This document shows positions 11,587-29,672 of a stretch of 64,000 nt of DNA, piece by piece. The DNA comes from Enterobacter oligotrophicus. GTDB lineage: Bacteria; Pseudomonadota; Gammaproteobacteria; Enterobacterales; Enterobacteriaceae. Every line of letters begins with the position of its first letter. Within the stretch, counting starts at the first letter, position 1. Made by a program: the position numbers and the translations under genes. Where the stretch lies: assembly GCF_009176645.1 (NCBI RefSeq), contig NZ_AP019007.1:1922001-1986000 (forward strand). Reading direction: 5' to 3'. A model generated the notes under the pieces. The model saw only the letters and a list, made by a program, of their open reading frames with translations, searched no databases and was not told the origin of the DNA.

Positions 11587-13224
11587 CTACCGCACCAGTG
11601 CAGAAAATACTTCCGCCACTGCAACCGCCCCCGGATCGGTCACCCCGTCCAGATTCTCTTTGTTCACATACGACGAGCGCCCCGCCCCGGCTTTCGCCAT
11701 TTTTGCCGTGGCCTCAGCACCCTGCTGCGCAGCCTGCGCCGCGGCCTGAAGATCGCCTTTCTGCAGCGCCTCCAGCGCCGGTTGTAGCGCATCGATCAGG
11801 GTACGATCGCCCAGATCCGCACCACCATACTGCTTCATTTGCGCAAGTCCACTCAGAAAAGCGTCTGCCAGCGGTTTTCCATCATGCAGCTTCTGACCCG
11901 CCGCGGTAAAGAAGATCGACATCAGTACGCCGCTTGAGCCCCCCATCACCGTCGCCAGTCGCTCACCCACCAGCGACAGCAGCACAGACACATCGTTGAG
12001 CGGGAGCTTACCGGCTTCCAGAAGCTGCGCAATATCCCGCGCACCTTGCGCAAAGGTGGAGCCTGTATCACCATCCCCCACTTTGGCATCCAGCGCATTC
12101 AGGCGATTTTCAAGCTGAATCAGCGTATTGGTTACTGCCGAGACATACTCGCCCACCTGCTGATTTGCAGAGGCGGTATATTCCACGCGATCGTGAATGG
12201 CGCTATGTGGGATCGTGCGCAATGGCGCAAACGCTACGGGTTTCTGCCAGCCCAGCGTCTCCACCTCTTCATGGATAGCCTTTTCAAAAAGATCGTTGAG
12301 CTTCAGCAACGTCAGCGAAAAGCCCTTCATATCCAGCGCACTGACCAGCGGCGCGGGGCCAATCAGATACGCGATATTCTCTTTCAGTGCCGAATGCGCC
12401 AGCTCTTTGGTCAGCAGCGCCATCTCAAGCGCCGAGACACCACCGAGGTTGTTGATCAGCACCGCAAAGCGTCCTTCGCCGGCCTGCGCTTTTAGCGGCG
12501 TCACCAGCGTGTCGATAATCGCTTTGCTGTTTTGCGTATCGACCACGGAAGCCCCCGGCTCGCCGTGAATGCCCAGTCCCAGCTCGACATGGCCTTGCTT
12601 AATGCGCCCCTCTTCATCGTCACTGCCCGGCAGGTTGCAGGTCTGCATGGCAACCCCCAGGCTCCAGAGGTTATCGCAAGCCTGTTGCGCAATATCCCGC
12701 ACTTCACTGAGCGATTTCCCATGCTCCGCCGCAAAGCCCGCAATCTTATGCACCAGTGCCGTTCCCGCTATGCCGCGCGGCTGCTTGTTATCTGGCAGAG
12801 CGACGTCGTCCGCCACGATCACCATCTCCACCTTCAGACCGTAGCGTTTGGCCTTCTCTGCCGCCAGACCAAAGTTCAGCCTGTCGCCAGTGTAGTTTTT
12901 GACAATCAGCAGACAGCCACGATCGCCCGTCACCGCCACAATGGCATTCAGCACCGCATCTACGCTCGGCGAGGCAAACAGGTCCCCACACACCGCCGCC
13001 GTCAGCATTCCTTTACCGACAAACCCGGCATGGGCTGGCTCATGACCTGAACCGCCACCGGAGATCACCGCCACGCGGCTTTTATCCCAGTCGCCACGGG
13101 CGACCACGCGAATGGCCGGATCAATATCAAGTTTGACGAGATTACCGTGCGGCGCGGAGATCAGTATGCCTTCAATGGCATCGTTGACCAGCTGTTTGCG
13201 ATCGTTAAAGAAGAATCTGGACAT
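11587..13224 (-). CDS. dhaK: ATP-dependent dihydroxyacetone kinase (fused DhaK-DhaL type)
   Basis: This single-chain kinase phosphorylates dihydroxyacetone with ATP, like the Citrobacter freundii enzyme and unlike the phosphotransferase-dependent DhaKLM of E. coli. The K domain (about residues 1-330) carries GGGSGHEPAH and His220 in GLGIHGEPG, the residue that binds substrate covalently. The L domain (about 355-545) carries the nucleotide-binding DAKVGDGDTGST and GGSSGVL motifs. The start at 13224 (MSRFFFNDRK) gives 545 residues; the longer frame to 13287 adds 21 residues unlike the family. It occupies the region held by the idn genes in E. coli and runs divergently from yjgR. Its role here is inferred. 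Confidence 0.92.
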   Translation of the reverse strand: MSRFFFNDRKQLVNDAIEGILISAPHGNLVKLDIDPAIRVVARGDWDKSRVAVISGGGSGHEPAHAGFVGKGMLTAAVCGDLFASPSVDAVLNAIVAVTGDRGCLLIVKNYTGDRLNFGLAAEKAKRYGLKVEMVIVADDVALPDNKQPRGIAGTALVHKIAGFAAEHGKSLSEVRDIAQQACDNLWSLGVAMQTCNLPGSDDEEGRIKQGHVELGLGIHGEPGASVVDTQNSKAIIDTLVTPLKAQAGEGRFAVLINNLGGVSALEMALLTKELAHSALKENIAYLIGPAPLVSALDMKGFSLTLLKLNDLFEKAIHEEVETLGWQKPVAFAPLRTIPHSAIHDRVEYTASANQQVGEYVSAVTNTLIQLENRLNALDAKVGDGDTGSTFAQGARDIAQLLEAGKLPLNDVSVLLSLVGERLATVMGGSSGVLMSIFFTAAGQKLHDGKPLADAFLSGLAQMKQYGGADLGDRTLIDALQPALEALQKGDLQAAAQAAQQGAEATAKMAKAGAGRSSYVNKENLDGVTDPGAVAVAEVFSALVR

Positions 13225-13361
13225 AGTTTTCCAAAATTTTGTGAACCGTATGCAAAAGCATAGCCCGCACTGGATAATGCGCCGCAAAGTCAGGAATTTA
13301 CTCAGCCATTTTGCCGTCAGGTTGCCTATACTGCACCCAGGATTATGAGAGGAAGCGCATC

Positions 13362-14864
13362 ATGAGTACACCATTGTTAATTGCCCGGACGCTGGAAAAA
13401 GAGCTGTTTTTACTGCCTGCGATGGTAAATCGCCACGGCCTGATCACCGGCGCGACAGGGACAGGGAAAACCGTCACCCTGCAAAAGCTGGCTGAGTCGC
13501 TTTCTGAGATCGGCGTACCGGTCTTTATGGCCGATGTGAAAGGCGATTTAACCGGAATCGCACAGGAAGGTACTCCCTCTGAAAAATTGCTTGAGCGTCT
13601 GAAAAACATTGGCGTGAATGACTGGACGCCGCACAACAACCCGGTGGTGGTGTGGGATATCTTTGGTGAGAAAGGCCACCCGGTGCGCGCGACCGTGTCC
13701 GATCTGGGTCCTCTGCTCCTCGCCCGTCTGCTCAATCTCAACGACGTACAGTCTGGCGTACTGAATATTATCTTCCGCATTGCGGACGACCAGGGGCTAC
13801 TGCTGCTTGATTTCAAAGATCTGCGCGCCATTACGCAGTACATTGGCGACAACGCGAAATCCTTCCAGAACCAGTATGGCAACATCAGCAGCGCCTCGAT
13901 AGGGGCTATTCAGCGTGGGCTACTCACCCTGGAGCAGCAGGGTGCCGAGCACTTCTTCGGTGAGCCGATGCTGGATATCAAAGACTGGATGCGTACCGAC
14001 AGCAACGGTAAAGGCATCATCAATATTCTGAGTTCAGAGAAGCTCTACCAGATGCCAAAGCTGTACGCCGCCAGCCTGCTGTGGATGCTCTCCGAACTGT
14101 ACGAGCAGTTGCCGGAAGCGGGCGACCTGGAAAAACCCAAACTGGTGTTTTTCTTTGACGAAGCGCACCTGCTGTTTAACGATGCGCCGCAGGTTTTGCT
14201 GGATAAGATTGAGCAGGTCATCCGCCTGATCCGTTCCAAAGGCGTCGGCGTCTGGTTTGTGTCGCAAAACCCTTCGGACATCCCTGATAACGTGCTGGGC
14301 CAGCTCGGTAACCGCGTGCAGCACGCCCTGCGCGCCTTTACGCCGAAAGATCAGAAAGCGGTGAAAGCCGCCGCGCAAACCATGCGTGCCAATCCGGCCT
14401 TTGATACCGAAACCGCCATTCAGGCGCTGGGCACCGGTGAAGCGCTGATTTCGTTCCTGGATGCGAAGGGCAGCCCATCCATTGTTGAGCGCGCAATGGT
14501 GATCGCCCCCTGCTCGCGGATGGGACCCGTCACCGACGATGAGCGCAATAGCCTGATTAACCACTCCCCGGTATATGGCAAGTACGAGGACGAGGTGGAT
14601 CGGGAATCCGCGTTCGAGATGCTGCAGAAAGGCGTACAGGCAGCCACCGAGTCGCAGGATGCGCCTGCCGCCAAAGGCCAGTCTGTCGCGGTGGATGATG
14701 GCATTCTGGGCGGGTTAAAGGACATTCTCTTCGGCAGTACCGGGCCACGCGGCGGCAAGCGCGATGGCGTGGTGCAGACCATGGCGAAAAGCGCGGCGCG
14801 GCAGGTCACGAATCAGATTGTGCGCGGTATGCTGGGGAGCTTGTTAGGCGGCCGCCGTCGGTAG
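13362..14864 (+). CDS. yjgR: YjgR, HerA-like P-loop ATPase of unknown role
   Basis: This DUF853-family ATPase of 500 residues has a Walker A motif GATGTGKT near residue 34 and a Walker B-like [10 protein letters not shown] near residue 265. The family resembles HerA/FtsK motors, but its cellular role is not established. The start at 13362 ([10 protein letters not shown]) follows AGAGGAAG; the frame from 13311 lacks a site. Its last 21 bases (codons for LLGGRRR plus stop) overlap the end of yhcC on the other strand. In E. coli yjgR lies beside lptG, not yhcC. Confidence 0.92.
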   Translation: MSTPLLIARTLEKELFLLPAMVNRHGLITGATGTGKTVTLQKLAESLSEIGVPVFMADVKGDLTGIAQEGTPSEKLLERLKNIGVNDWTPHNNPVVVWDIFGEKGHPVRATVSDLGPLLLARLLNLNDVQSGVLNIIFRIADDQGLLLLDFKDLRAITQYIGDNAKSFQNQYGNISSASIGAIQRGLLTLEQQGAEHFFGEPMLDIKDWMRTDSNGKGIINILSSEKLYQMPKLYAASLLWMLSELYEQLPEAGDLEKPKLVFFFDEAHLLFNDAPQVLLDKIEQVIRLIRSKGVGVWFVSQNPSDIPDNVLGQLGNRVQHALRAFTPKDQKAVKAAAQTMRANPAFDTETAIQALGTGEALISFLDAKGSPSIVERAMVIAPCSRMGPVTDDERNSLINHSPVYGKYEDEVDRESAFEMLQKGVQAATESQDAPAAKGQSVAVDDGILGGLKDILFGSTGPRGGKRDGVVQTMAKSAARQVTNQIVRGMLGSLLGGRRR

Positions 14865-15785
14865 ACGGGGAACCCACGGACGGCCAAGCGCCGATCCCTG
14901 TACACCGTGTTCATGCAGATAACGGTCGATTTCCAGCATACCTGTCCAGCGGTTCTCGCACCAGAGCGGTGCCAGAAGCGTTGGGCGGCGGGCACTTGCC
15001 GAGATACGGTGGTAGACAATCTCCGGCGGTGTGTGGCGAATCATCTCCCCTGCCGTCACCGTATACGCGTCGAGTTCAATCCCGTTTAACCGCCCTGCCT
15101 CCCAGGCTTTCGCCATTATGCTGCCCTTCACAATGTGCAACGGATGCAGCTTGATACCGTCCACGCCGGTTTCAACAACCCTTTCCAGCGTCTCCAGCCC
15201 GTGTTGCTGCCCTTCACCAGGCAAGCCGACAATCAGATGCGAACACACTTTAAGCCCGCGCTCACGGGCGAGACGCGTGGTGCGCTGGTAGCAGGCAAAA
15301 TCATGTCCACGGTTGATACGGTGCAGGGTTTTGTCATGGGCGGTCTGTAAACCCAGCTCCAGCCAGATCTCGTAGCCTTGTTCTTTGTACTCGCTGAGCA
15401 AATCCAGCACCGCATCCGGTACGCAGTCCGGGCGCGTTCCTACGCACAGCCCGACAATATTGGCCTGAGTGACGGCTTGCTGATACATGGAACGCAGCAC
15501 CTGCACCTCTGCCCAGGTGCTGGTGTAGGCCTGGAAATAGGCCAGATACTGCTTTGCGCGGTTCACCAGGCTTGCCTGATGCGCAAGTTGCTCAGCGATA
15601 GAGCGATGCTGCTGTTCTTCATCGGCAAATGACGCGACGTTACAGAAAGTACAGCCGCCACGCCCGATGGTGCCATCGCGATTCGGGCAGCTAAAACCGC
15701 CGTGCAGCGTCAGCTTATGCACCTTTTGCCCGTAACGCTGCAAAAGATCCCCACCAAACATATTGACTAATTTCTGTAACTGCAT
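14844..15785 (-). CDS. yhcC: YhcC, radical SAM protein, with an altered C-terminal tail
   Basis: This TIGR01212-family radical SAM enzyme has the iron-sulfur cysteines in the stretch [16 protein letters not shown] near the N-terminus; its reaction is unknown. The start at 15785 ([12 protein letters not shown]) matches the family; a longer frame to 15827 adds 14 unlikely residues. The product is 313 residues, whereas the E. coli protein, as I recall it, is 309 and ends shortly after GRPW. Here the tail after GRPWVP is RLPTAAA. Those codons and the TAA stop are read from the antisense of the final yjgR codons, which suggests that the gene end was rebuilt at a rearrangement junction. Confidence 0.93.
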   Translation of the reverse strand: MQLQKLVNMFGGDLLQRYGQKVHKLTLHGGFSCPNRDGTIGRGGCTFCNVASFADEEQQHRSIAEQLAHQASLVNRAKQYLAYFQAYTSTWAEVQVLRSMYQQAVTQANIVGLCVGTRPDCVPDAVLDLLSEYKEQGYEIWLELGLQTAHDKTLHRINRGHDFACYQRTTRLARERGLKVCSHLIVGLPGEGQQHGLETLERVVETGVDGIKLHPLHIVKGSIMAKAWEAGRLNGIELDAYTVTAGEMIRHTPPEIVYHRISASARRPTLLAPLWCENRWTGMLEIDRYLHEHGVQGSALGRPWVPRLPTAAA

Positions 15786-16082
15786 AATCTGATAGACCGT
15801 CCCGAAGAAAGGGGACAAGCCTGCCATTTTTAGCCTCTGTCGGCGATGACCTGGATCAATCGCCCTGGATGGCTTTTATCTGTTTGAATAAATAATCAAG
15901 ATTACTGCAATTTCATTCACGCCACGCGTAATTATTTTTCCTTATGTTTTGATGGTTTTTTTCATTTATAGCGCCATCACAGAAAAACAGTGACATTATG
16001 TGGGTTTGAAACCCATTCCAGATTATTATTCTGCTATAAAACCACTATTCAGCATGCTGCATTGATAATACCGCTTTCAGAT

Positions 16083-16098
16083 AGTGAGTCAGATCACA
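16083..16098 (+). promoter_or_regulatory. CRP-like site upstream of gltB
   Basis: The sequence AGTGA-N6-TCACA matches nine of ten conserved CRP half-site bases. E. coli gltBDF is known to respond to CRP, so the site fits. It lies about 390 bp before the gltB start codon, implying a long leader or action at a distance. Confidence 0.5.
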
Positions 16099-16160
16099 CT
16101 CCTCCATGCCTCTCCAGGGCTTTTTGCGATAGCAAATAGCGTAAAATATCTTTTATATAC

Positions 16161-16179
16161 AAAGAGATAATATCTCTTT
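16161..16179. other. perfect palindrome in the gltB upstream region
   Basis: AAAGAGATA and TATCTCTTT form a 9-bp perfect inverted repeat around one central A. It could be an operator or an RNA hairpin. It has no T-run and lies in an AT-rich stretch. Confidence 0.35.
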
Positions 16180-16261
16180 AGCACATTTTTGTATAAATAA
16201 GATTGCCATTTGACCTGTGTACCAATTCCCGATAAGTTGGAAATCCGCTGGAAGCTTTCTG

Positions 16262-16280
16262 GATGAGCGGCCTGCTCATC
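16262..16280 (+). other. short hairpin in the gltB leader
   Basis: GATGAGC and GCTCATC pair as a 7-bp stem around GGCCT. It lies about 200 bases before gltB, within a likely leader. Confidence 0.3.
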
Positions 16281-16472
16281 ATATTTATGCAGTAATTGAG
16301 ATTCCCTCTGAAGCAAGTCCTCAAACTTGTTTACCTGCGCGAAAGGATGAAAAAGAGGGCGAATGCGAGGTCCGCGTATGAAACGCAAACCCCGTCGCCA
16401 TGCTCTTTCTGTGCCTGTGCGCCACGGTAAAGTTCAGTGGGAAGCCCGACGAGCCTGGGGAGGTTCACTGAT

Positions 16473-22361
<5,889 letters not shown>

Positions 22362-22366
22362 AAGAC

Positions 22367-22395
22367 AAGCCGGATGGATCTCCATCCGGCTTTTT

Positions 22396-22397
<2 letters not shown>
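22367..22397 (+). terminator. gltD terminator (usable from both sides)
   Basis: An 11-bp stem (AAGCCGGATGG / CCATCCGGCTT) with an ATCT loop is followed by a T-run. On the minus strand the hairpin sits just after the nanQ stop and also ends near Ts, so it can close both convergent operons. Confidence 0.9.
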
Positions 22398-23725
<1,328 letters not shown>

Positions 23726-23729
<4 letters not shown>

Positions 23730-25210
23730 TTCACCACCTGCTCGCTTTTGACACTGCCCGCTGAGAAAGCGCCACTCAGCGGTTTGCCGTCGATAGCATC
23801 GTGCGTTCGCAGCGCTTCCGGCCTGATCCAGCGCTGAACGCGTGAAGGCATATCCAGACCGATAAGCAGGATCACCACAAACGTCAGGCCAAAGGAGAGT
23901 GAGCCAAGCGCCGTGCCCAGCTCCATATTCTGAGCCAGCAAAGCCCCGATTACCGGTGCAATCGCCCCACCCAGCGCGCCCACGTTGTACGTAAAGCCCA
24001 GCCCGGCGGCACGCTGGTCGGTATCGAAATAGCCGCCGATAAGTTTAGGTAATATTCCGGAGATCCCCTGCCCCAGCATCTGCTGGAAAAAGAGGAGCAG
24101 GCCCAGAACCCAGACATTTGCACCGCCGATCGCAAATACGGGAACGATCAGCAATTGCGAAGCCAGCAGGCTGCAGACGTAAGCCTTGCGCGTGCCCAGC
24201 CAGTCGCCGAGGAAGCCGCCCACGCAGCACCCCACCGCCGCGCCGAACCCGCTAAAGAACAGGACTTTCGCCACCGTTGACGGGTCGTATGCCAGTTCGG
24301 TTTTGAGATAAGTCGGGAGCAGCGCCTGAATCGGCCATGAGTAGAGGAAGGCAAACAGGACAACAACCATCAGCGTAACGCCCGTCGGCCAGCGCTTGCC
24401 GCTGCTTTGCACCATAAAACTGATAAAGACGATGGCGCACAGCAGGCCGAGAATGACCACCAGCCCTGCGTTGTTAAGCTCACCGGCAAAACAGAACCAC
24501 AGCGCAGTACCGGCAAACAGCGTCATCACAATATTGATTACGCGGTATTTGCCACGGTAAAGGATATCAACCATCGTGCGCACCGGCGCTTTGCCTTCGT
24601 GCTTCGTTTTCCAGTCTTCCGCTTCAGGAATGTTTTTACGCAGCCACAGCGCAAACACGATGGGCAGGATGCCGATAAAGAACAACGCACGCCAACCCCA
24701 CACGGGCACAACAAGACTGTAGACCTGAGCGGCCACCACGGCACCGACGGAGAAACCGGAGATCAAAAAGCCGCTCGCCTTATTACGCAGGTGCTTCGGC
24801 CAGCTTTCAATAACATAGGTTGCACTGGAGCCGTACTCGCCTGCCATCCCCATACCAATGACCATACGGGCGATAAACATGGTGACGTAGCCCGGCGCAA
24901 AGCCACAGGCCAGCGTACCGCAGGAGAAGAGGACAATACTGGTGATCATCGCCAGCTTACGGCCATAGCGATCGCCCATCGCCCCCAGCAACAGCCCACC
25001 GAACCAGCGTGAAATAAAGGCTGCCGAAATCAGGCTCGCGGCTTCCACCGTTGTGAGGCCAAATTCACTTTTTACTTCTGTCAGCACTAAAGCAATCAAT
25101 ACAAAATCGAAGCCATCAAGCAGGTATCCCAGCCAGGCGGCGGAGAACGCACGCCACTGCGGACGGGTAAGATGGCGGTACCACGGGATGCTTTGGGTAG
25201 ACTTACTCAT
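23726..25210 (-). CDS. nanT: NanT, sialic acid:proton symporter
   Basis: This major facilitator transporter imports N-acetylneuraminate through the inner membrane. It has 494 residues (E. coli 496), about 14 membrane segments, and the MFS loop motif GDRYGRK near residue 81. It starts [14 protein letters not shown]. It lies downstream of nanA across a BIME, and its stop codon overlaps the nanK start. Confidence 0.95.
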
Positions 25211-25240
25211 TTCACTCTCCCGACGATTTTTTGTCGTTTT

Positions 25241-25316
25241 GCCGGATGGCGGCTGCGCCTTACCCGGCCTACGTATCGCGTTTTTGTAGGCCGGATCGGC
25301 GAAGCGCCCTCCGGCA
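25241..25316. repeat. BIME inside the nan operon, between nanA and nanT
   Basis: Two facing REP units (GCCGGATGGCGGCTGCGCC ... GAAGCGCCCTCCGGC) with TACGTATCGCGTTTTTGTA between them. The element lies between two genes of one operon. Such elements can shield upstream mRNA from 3' decay and favour expression of the first gene, here the aldolase. Confidence 0.85.
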
Positions 25317-25321
25317 ATGCG

Positions 25322-26215
25322 TTAGCGTTTTTCCGCCATTAATTGCTCTGCCAGGGCTTTCAGCTCCGGCACGAATTTTTCGTCCACAGGGGCAAATGGC
25401 TTACGGCACAGCGGCACGGAGATCACGTCCATGTAGTGCAGTACCGTTTTTAGCCCACGGAAGACACCAGCTTTGATCAGCAGATCGATGACCTTATTGC
25501 ACTCGCTTTGCAAGCGTTGTGCGGTGACGTTATCTCCCTCTCGGACCGCTTTGGCGATCGCCTGATAGCGCCAGCCCATAATGTTGTAGGTGCTGCCGAT
25601 CCCACCGTCTGCCCCCGCCAGCAGGCCGGAGGCGAAGATCTCGTCGTAGCCGTTGTAAAGCACCAGATCCGGATGCGCGCGGCGGATCTGCTCCATCTGG
25701 AACAGATCGCCAGAGGTTTGCTTCAGCGCGCCCACACCCGGCAGCGTCACCAGCGTGTTGATCTGATCCAGAGTTAACTTCACGCCGCTTAACGCCGGAA
25801 TGTTATAAACCACCATCGGCAAACCATCCGCCGAATCAATAATTGCACGGTAGTGGTCGCAATGTTCTTCAAAGCTGAAGGGATAGTAAAACGGTGTGAC
25901 GGCGGACACAGCGTCAAAGCCAAAACGCGCGGCAGCCGTTGCCAGCTGCTGGCTTTCCGCCGTGCTGACGCAGCCGACATGGGCGATTAAGGTAATTTTC
26001 CCTTTCGCCTCCTCCGCGACGATCTCCATGACCTCCTCGCGTTCGGAAAGGCTTTGTACAAAGGCTTCCCCCGTCGAGCCGCCGACATACAGACCGTCGA
26101 TGCCCTGCGCAATATTGAACTGCACAAGGCGGCGCAGGCTCTCTTTATCCAGCGTTTGCTGATGGTTAAACGGGGTCAGAAGTGCGGCCATTACGCCGCG
26201 TAATTGCGTTGCCAT
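25322..26215 (-). CDS. nanA: NanA, N-acetylneuraminate lyase
   Basis: NanA splits N-acetylneuraminate to N-acetylmannosamine and pyruvate. It has 297 residues, the usual length. The Schiff-base lysine is Lys165 (VGALKQTSG) and the catalytic tyrosine is Tyr137 (VVYNIPA). The substrate carboxylate loop GGSTGE is at 45-50. It is the first gene of the operon, and the NanR operator lies 36-58 bases upstream of its start. Confidence 0.97.
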   Translation of the reverse strand: MATQLRGVMAALLTPFNHQQTLDKESLRRLVQFNIAQGIDGLYVGGSTGEAFVQSLSEREEVMEIVAEEAKGKITLIAHVGCVSTAESQQLATAAARFGFDAVSAVTPFYYPFSFEEHCDHYRAIIDSADGLPMVVYNIPALSGVKLTLDQINTLVTLPGVGALKQTSGDLFQMEQIRRAHPDLVLYNGYDEIFASGLLAGADGGIGSTYNIMGWRYQAIAKAVREGDNVTAQRLQSECNKVIDLLIKAGVFRGLKTVLHYMDVISVPLCRKPFAPVDEKFVPELKALAEQLMAEKR

Positions 26216-26250
26216 AAATACCTCAGATGATAACGGGTGTGTTTTAACGA

Positions 26251-26273
26251 TATACCTTTATACCTGTTATACC
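26251..26273 (-). promoter_or_regulatory. NanR operator: three GGTATA repeats
   Basis: Read on the minus strand, GGTATA occurs three times in the same orientation, at 26268-26273, 26259-26264 and 26251-26256, spaced eight to nine bases apart. This is the known NanR recognition pattern upstream of nanA in E. coli. Binding would block the nanA promoter until N-acetylneuraminate binds NanR. Confidence 0.92.
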
Positions 26274-26337
26274 AGATCATTTTAGCAGCAGTGGAATACA
26301 GAACGCTTATATTGCGATCTGCTTCACTAAAGGATCG

Positions 26338-27120
26338 TTATTTTTTGGCTTTGGAACTCTGACCGAAGGCGTGCCAGGTAGCAGAAACGCTATTGAGATG
26401 GGTTTGTAAAGCGCGATCGGCTTCATCGGGATCGCGGCGGCGGATCGCATCAACGATCGCAATGTGCTGGCGATAACTGACTTCGTTGTGCTGGTACAGC
26501 TCGGCATCCGGCACTTTAGGACGCGCGGCAATCAGCCAGTCCAGCAACGCAACGTGGATCGCGTTGAAGATCGGATTGCCGGGGATCTCTGCCAGCACGC
26601 GGTGAAAATCAACATCGGAGCGAATAAACAGCGTGTTGTCGTCCAGCGACTGGCTGTTGATCTCCAGCGCTTTTGTCAGGCGATCGATTTGCTCGTCAGT
26701 GGCAAATTCAGCGGCAAAGCGCACAAGACTGGACTCAAAGAACAGGCGCAACTGCTCAAAATGGGCAATGCCGCCGGGCTGAGTCAGGAAATCTTTCGCC
26801 ATGCCGGAAAGTTCACTGATAATGGTATCGGCAGAGGGCATCGTGACACGTGCGCGTTCGCCGTTATTGATCTGCACCAGGCCTTTACGCTTGAGTGCCG
26901 CCAGCGCTTCACGCACGGACGGGCGACCCACGTTGAAGAACTCCATCAGTTCACGCTCGGAGGGCAATTGTTCTCCCTGCGCAAATTCCTTCCGGCGGAT
27001 CATCTGCTCCAGCTCTTCTTCCACCATGTCAGACAGCTTTTTACGCGCAAGCGGACGACGCCGCAGGCTGCGGCCAATGGTTTCATCAGAGTTTTCAGCT
27101 TTAAGATCAGTCGGTTTCAT
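26338..27120 (-). CDS. nanR: NanR, GntR-family repressor of sialic acid genes
   Basis: NanR is a FadR-subfamily GntR repressor released by N-acetylneuraminate. It has 260 residues (E. coli 263). A winged helix-turn-helix (about 30-100, with [22 protein letters not shown] split around residues 54-75) is followed by an all-helical ligand domain. It is transcribed separately upstream of nanA, same strand, with the operator between them. Confidence 0.95.
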   Translation of the reverse strand: MKPTDLKAENSDETIGRSLRRRPLARKKLSDMVEEELEQMIRRKEFAQGEQLPSERELMEFFNVGRPSVREALAALKRKGLVQINNGERARVTMPSADTIISELSGMAKDFLTQPGGIAHFEQLRLFFESSLVRFAAEFATDEQIDRLTKALEINSQSLDDNTLFIRSDVDFHRVLAEIPGNPIFNAIHVALLDWLIAARPKVPDAELYQHNEVSYRQHIAIVDAIRRRDPDEADRALQTHLNSVSATWHAFGQSSKAKK

Positions 27121-27197
27121 TGCAGTCCGGTGCCGGAAAGGAAGAAAAATTCATCATAACACAGGAAATAACAGGTGGCGAAAAGGGGCAGAAAGCA

Positions 27198-27221
27198 AAA
27201 CAGGCCCAACGGGCCTGTTTG
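27198..27221 (-). terminator. sspAB terminator
   Basis: A 10-bp stem (AAACAGGCCC / GGGCCTGTTT) with a three-base loop directly follows the sspB stop. On the minus strand it runs into TTTTGCTTT. Confidence 0.88.
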
Positions 27222-27222
27222 A

Positions 27223-27726
27223 TTATTTCACAACGCGCAATGCCGGTCGGCCACCGCGTGGCGGCGGATCGTCATCAGGGTCGTTGTCGTCGTGATGATC
27301 GGGTTTGTCGCCATCGATCAGAGACATCACCGTGTCGCTTTCGCGTTCACCGGAGGCGTCATCGTCATTCAGGCTGGCACCTTCTTCATCATAAGCCGCT
27401 TCCGGCTCAAACATAGTACCCGCACCGTTTTCACGCGCGTAGATAGCCAGCACCGCAGCCAGCGGCACGGAAACCTGACGCGGCACACCGCCGAAACGCG
27501 CGTTAAAGCGCACTTCGTCGTTCGCCAGCTCAAGGTTACCCACCGCGCGTGGCGCGATATTCAGCACAATCTGTCCGTCGCGTGCGTATTCCATCGGAAC
27601 CAGCACGCCCGGCAACGTCACATCCACAACCAGGTGCGGCGTGAGCTGGTTATCCAGCAGCCATTCATAGAAGGCGCGCAGCAGATACGGACGGCGTGGT
27701 GAAAGTTGTGACATTTCCACAGTCAT
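27223..27726 (-). CDS. sspB: SspB, ClpXP specificity-enhancing adaptor
   Basis: SspB tethers ssrA-tagged proteins to ClpXP. It has 167 residues (E. coli 165): a folded substrate-binding domain (about 1-113), a flexible acidic linker, and the ClpX-binding tail PALRVVK at the end. The ATG overlaps the sspA stop by one base (TAATG), so it is translationally coupled. A second in-frame ATG four codons later would give a slightly shorter protein. Confidence 0.96.
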   Translation of the reverse strand: MTVEMSQLSPRRPYLLRAFYEWLLDNQLTPHLVVDVTLPGVLVPMEYARDGQIVLNIAPRAVGNLELANDEVRFNARFGGVPRQVSVPLAAVLAIYARENGAGTMFEPEAAYDEEGASLNDDDASGERESDTVMSLIDGDKPDHHDDNDPDDDPPPRGGRPALRVVK

Positions 27727-28364
27727 TAGCCTCGGCCGAGACGCATTTCACGTTCCGGTTCAGTTAAAGATGCCAGGAAGGAATCGCGTTCAAATACGCG
27801 AGTCATGTAGCCTTTCAGCTCTTTCGCGCCAGGGCCACTGAACTCTACGCCCAGAACAGGCAGACGCCACAGCAGCGGAGCCAGGTAGCAATCCACCAGG
27901 CTGAACTCGTCGCTCAGGAAGAAAGGCTTCTGTCCAAACACTGGCGCAATGGCCAGCAGCTCTTCACGCAGTTGTTTACGTGCAGCATCCGCTTCAGAAG
28001 AGGAACCGTTAACGATCACGTTCATCAGCGTATACCAGTCTTTCTCGATACGCTGCATGTACAGGCGGCTTTCACCACGTGCAACCGGGTAAACAGGCAT
28101 CAGTGGCGGATGCGGGAAACGCTCATCCAGATATTCCATAATGATACGGGATTCCCACAGGGTCAGCTCGCGATCCACCAGCGTCGGTACACTTTGGCTC
28201 GGATTGAGATCGATCAGATCCTGAGGCGGGTTATCCTTTTCCACATGCTCGATCTCAAAACTGACACCCTTCTCGGCCAGCACGATACGAACCTGATGGC
28301 TATAAATGTCAGTAGGACCAGAAAACAGCGTCATTACCGAACGTTTGTTGGCAGCGACAGCCAT
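27726..28364 (-). CDS. sspA: SspA, stringent starvation protein A
   Basis: SspA is a glutathione transferase-fold protein without that activity. It binds RNA polymerase and shapes stationary-phase and acid-stress transcription. It has 212 residues, as in E. coli, with an N-terminal thioredoxin-like domain (FSGPTDIYSHQVR) and a helical C-terminal domain. It is the first gene of sspAB and lies downstream of rplM-rpsI across a 308-bp gap with an intervening terminator. Confidence 0.96.
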   Translation of the reverse strand: MAVAANKRSVMTLFSGPTDIYSHQVRIVLAEKGVSFEIEHVEKDNPPQDLIDLNPSQSVPTLVDRELTLWESRIIMEYLDERFPHPPLMPVYPVARGESRLYMQRIEKDWYTLMNVIVNGSSSEADAARKQLREELLAIAPVFGQKPFFLSDEFSLVDCYLAPLLWRLPVLGVEFSGPGAKELKGYMTRVFERDSFLASLTEPEREMRLGRG

Positions 28365-28616
28365 GAAAACCTCCAGGTATATTCAGAATTTTTACTGCTA
28401 CTGGCCCAACGAGGCCAGCCAGATGATGTATCGCCCATCCCAGAGAAGACACATTGTTCAAGAATCGAACAAAAACCGAGTATTCACCGATATTTGGGCA
28501 GAAAATTGGATGATAGTTTACCAGATTTTGATGGCTTTGTGGTGAGGGGATTCTGGAAATGTGGAAAAAGAGGAGATATATGCATTGATATTGTGGATAA
28601 CCTACGCATTATCCAT
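28365..28616 (-). promoter_or_regulatory. sspA upstream region
   Basis: The part of the rpsI-sspA gap next to sspA is AT-rich and carries no credible gene. It should hold the sspA promoter; I could not pick boxes with confidence. An AGGTTTTC-type ribosome site lies just before the sspA start on the minus strand. Confidence 0.35.
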
Positions 28617-28642
28617 AAAAAAACCCGCCGAAGCGGGTTTTT
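28617..28642 (-). terminator. rplM-rpsI terminator
   Basis: An 8-bp stem (AAACCCGC / GCGGGTTT) with a stable TTCG loop on the minus strand is followed by TTTTTTT. It lies about 30 bases after the rpsI stop. Confidence 0.93.
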
Positions 28643-28672
28643 CGCCAATCGTTCTGCGTGAGCAGAAAATGA

Positions 28673-29068
<396 letters not shown>

Positions 29069-29080
29069 CTATAATCCCGA

Positions 29081-29672
<592 letters not shown>

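Larger units (their letters stand above)
15786..16377. promoter_or_regulatory. yhcC-gltB intergenic region (gltBD control region)
   Basis: This 592-bp AT-rich gap separates divergent yhcC and gltB. In E. coli the matching region binds Lrp, IHF and CRP. Visible here are a CRP-like site (16083-16098), a perfect palindrome (16161-16179) and a hairpin (16262-16280). Several TATAAA-type elements occur, for example 16035-16040, but none pairs with a convincing -35 box. No gene was found. Confidence 0.6.

Noticed and set aside
28306..28545. A 79-codon plus-strand frame across the sspA start
   Set aside because: Overlaps sspA antisense, AT-rich and without signals; reads as promoter DNA.
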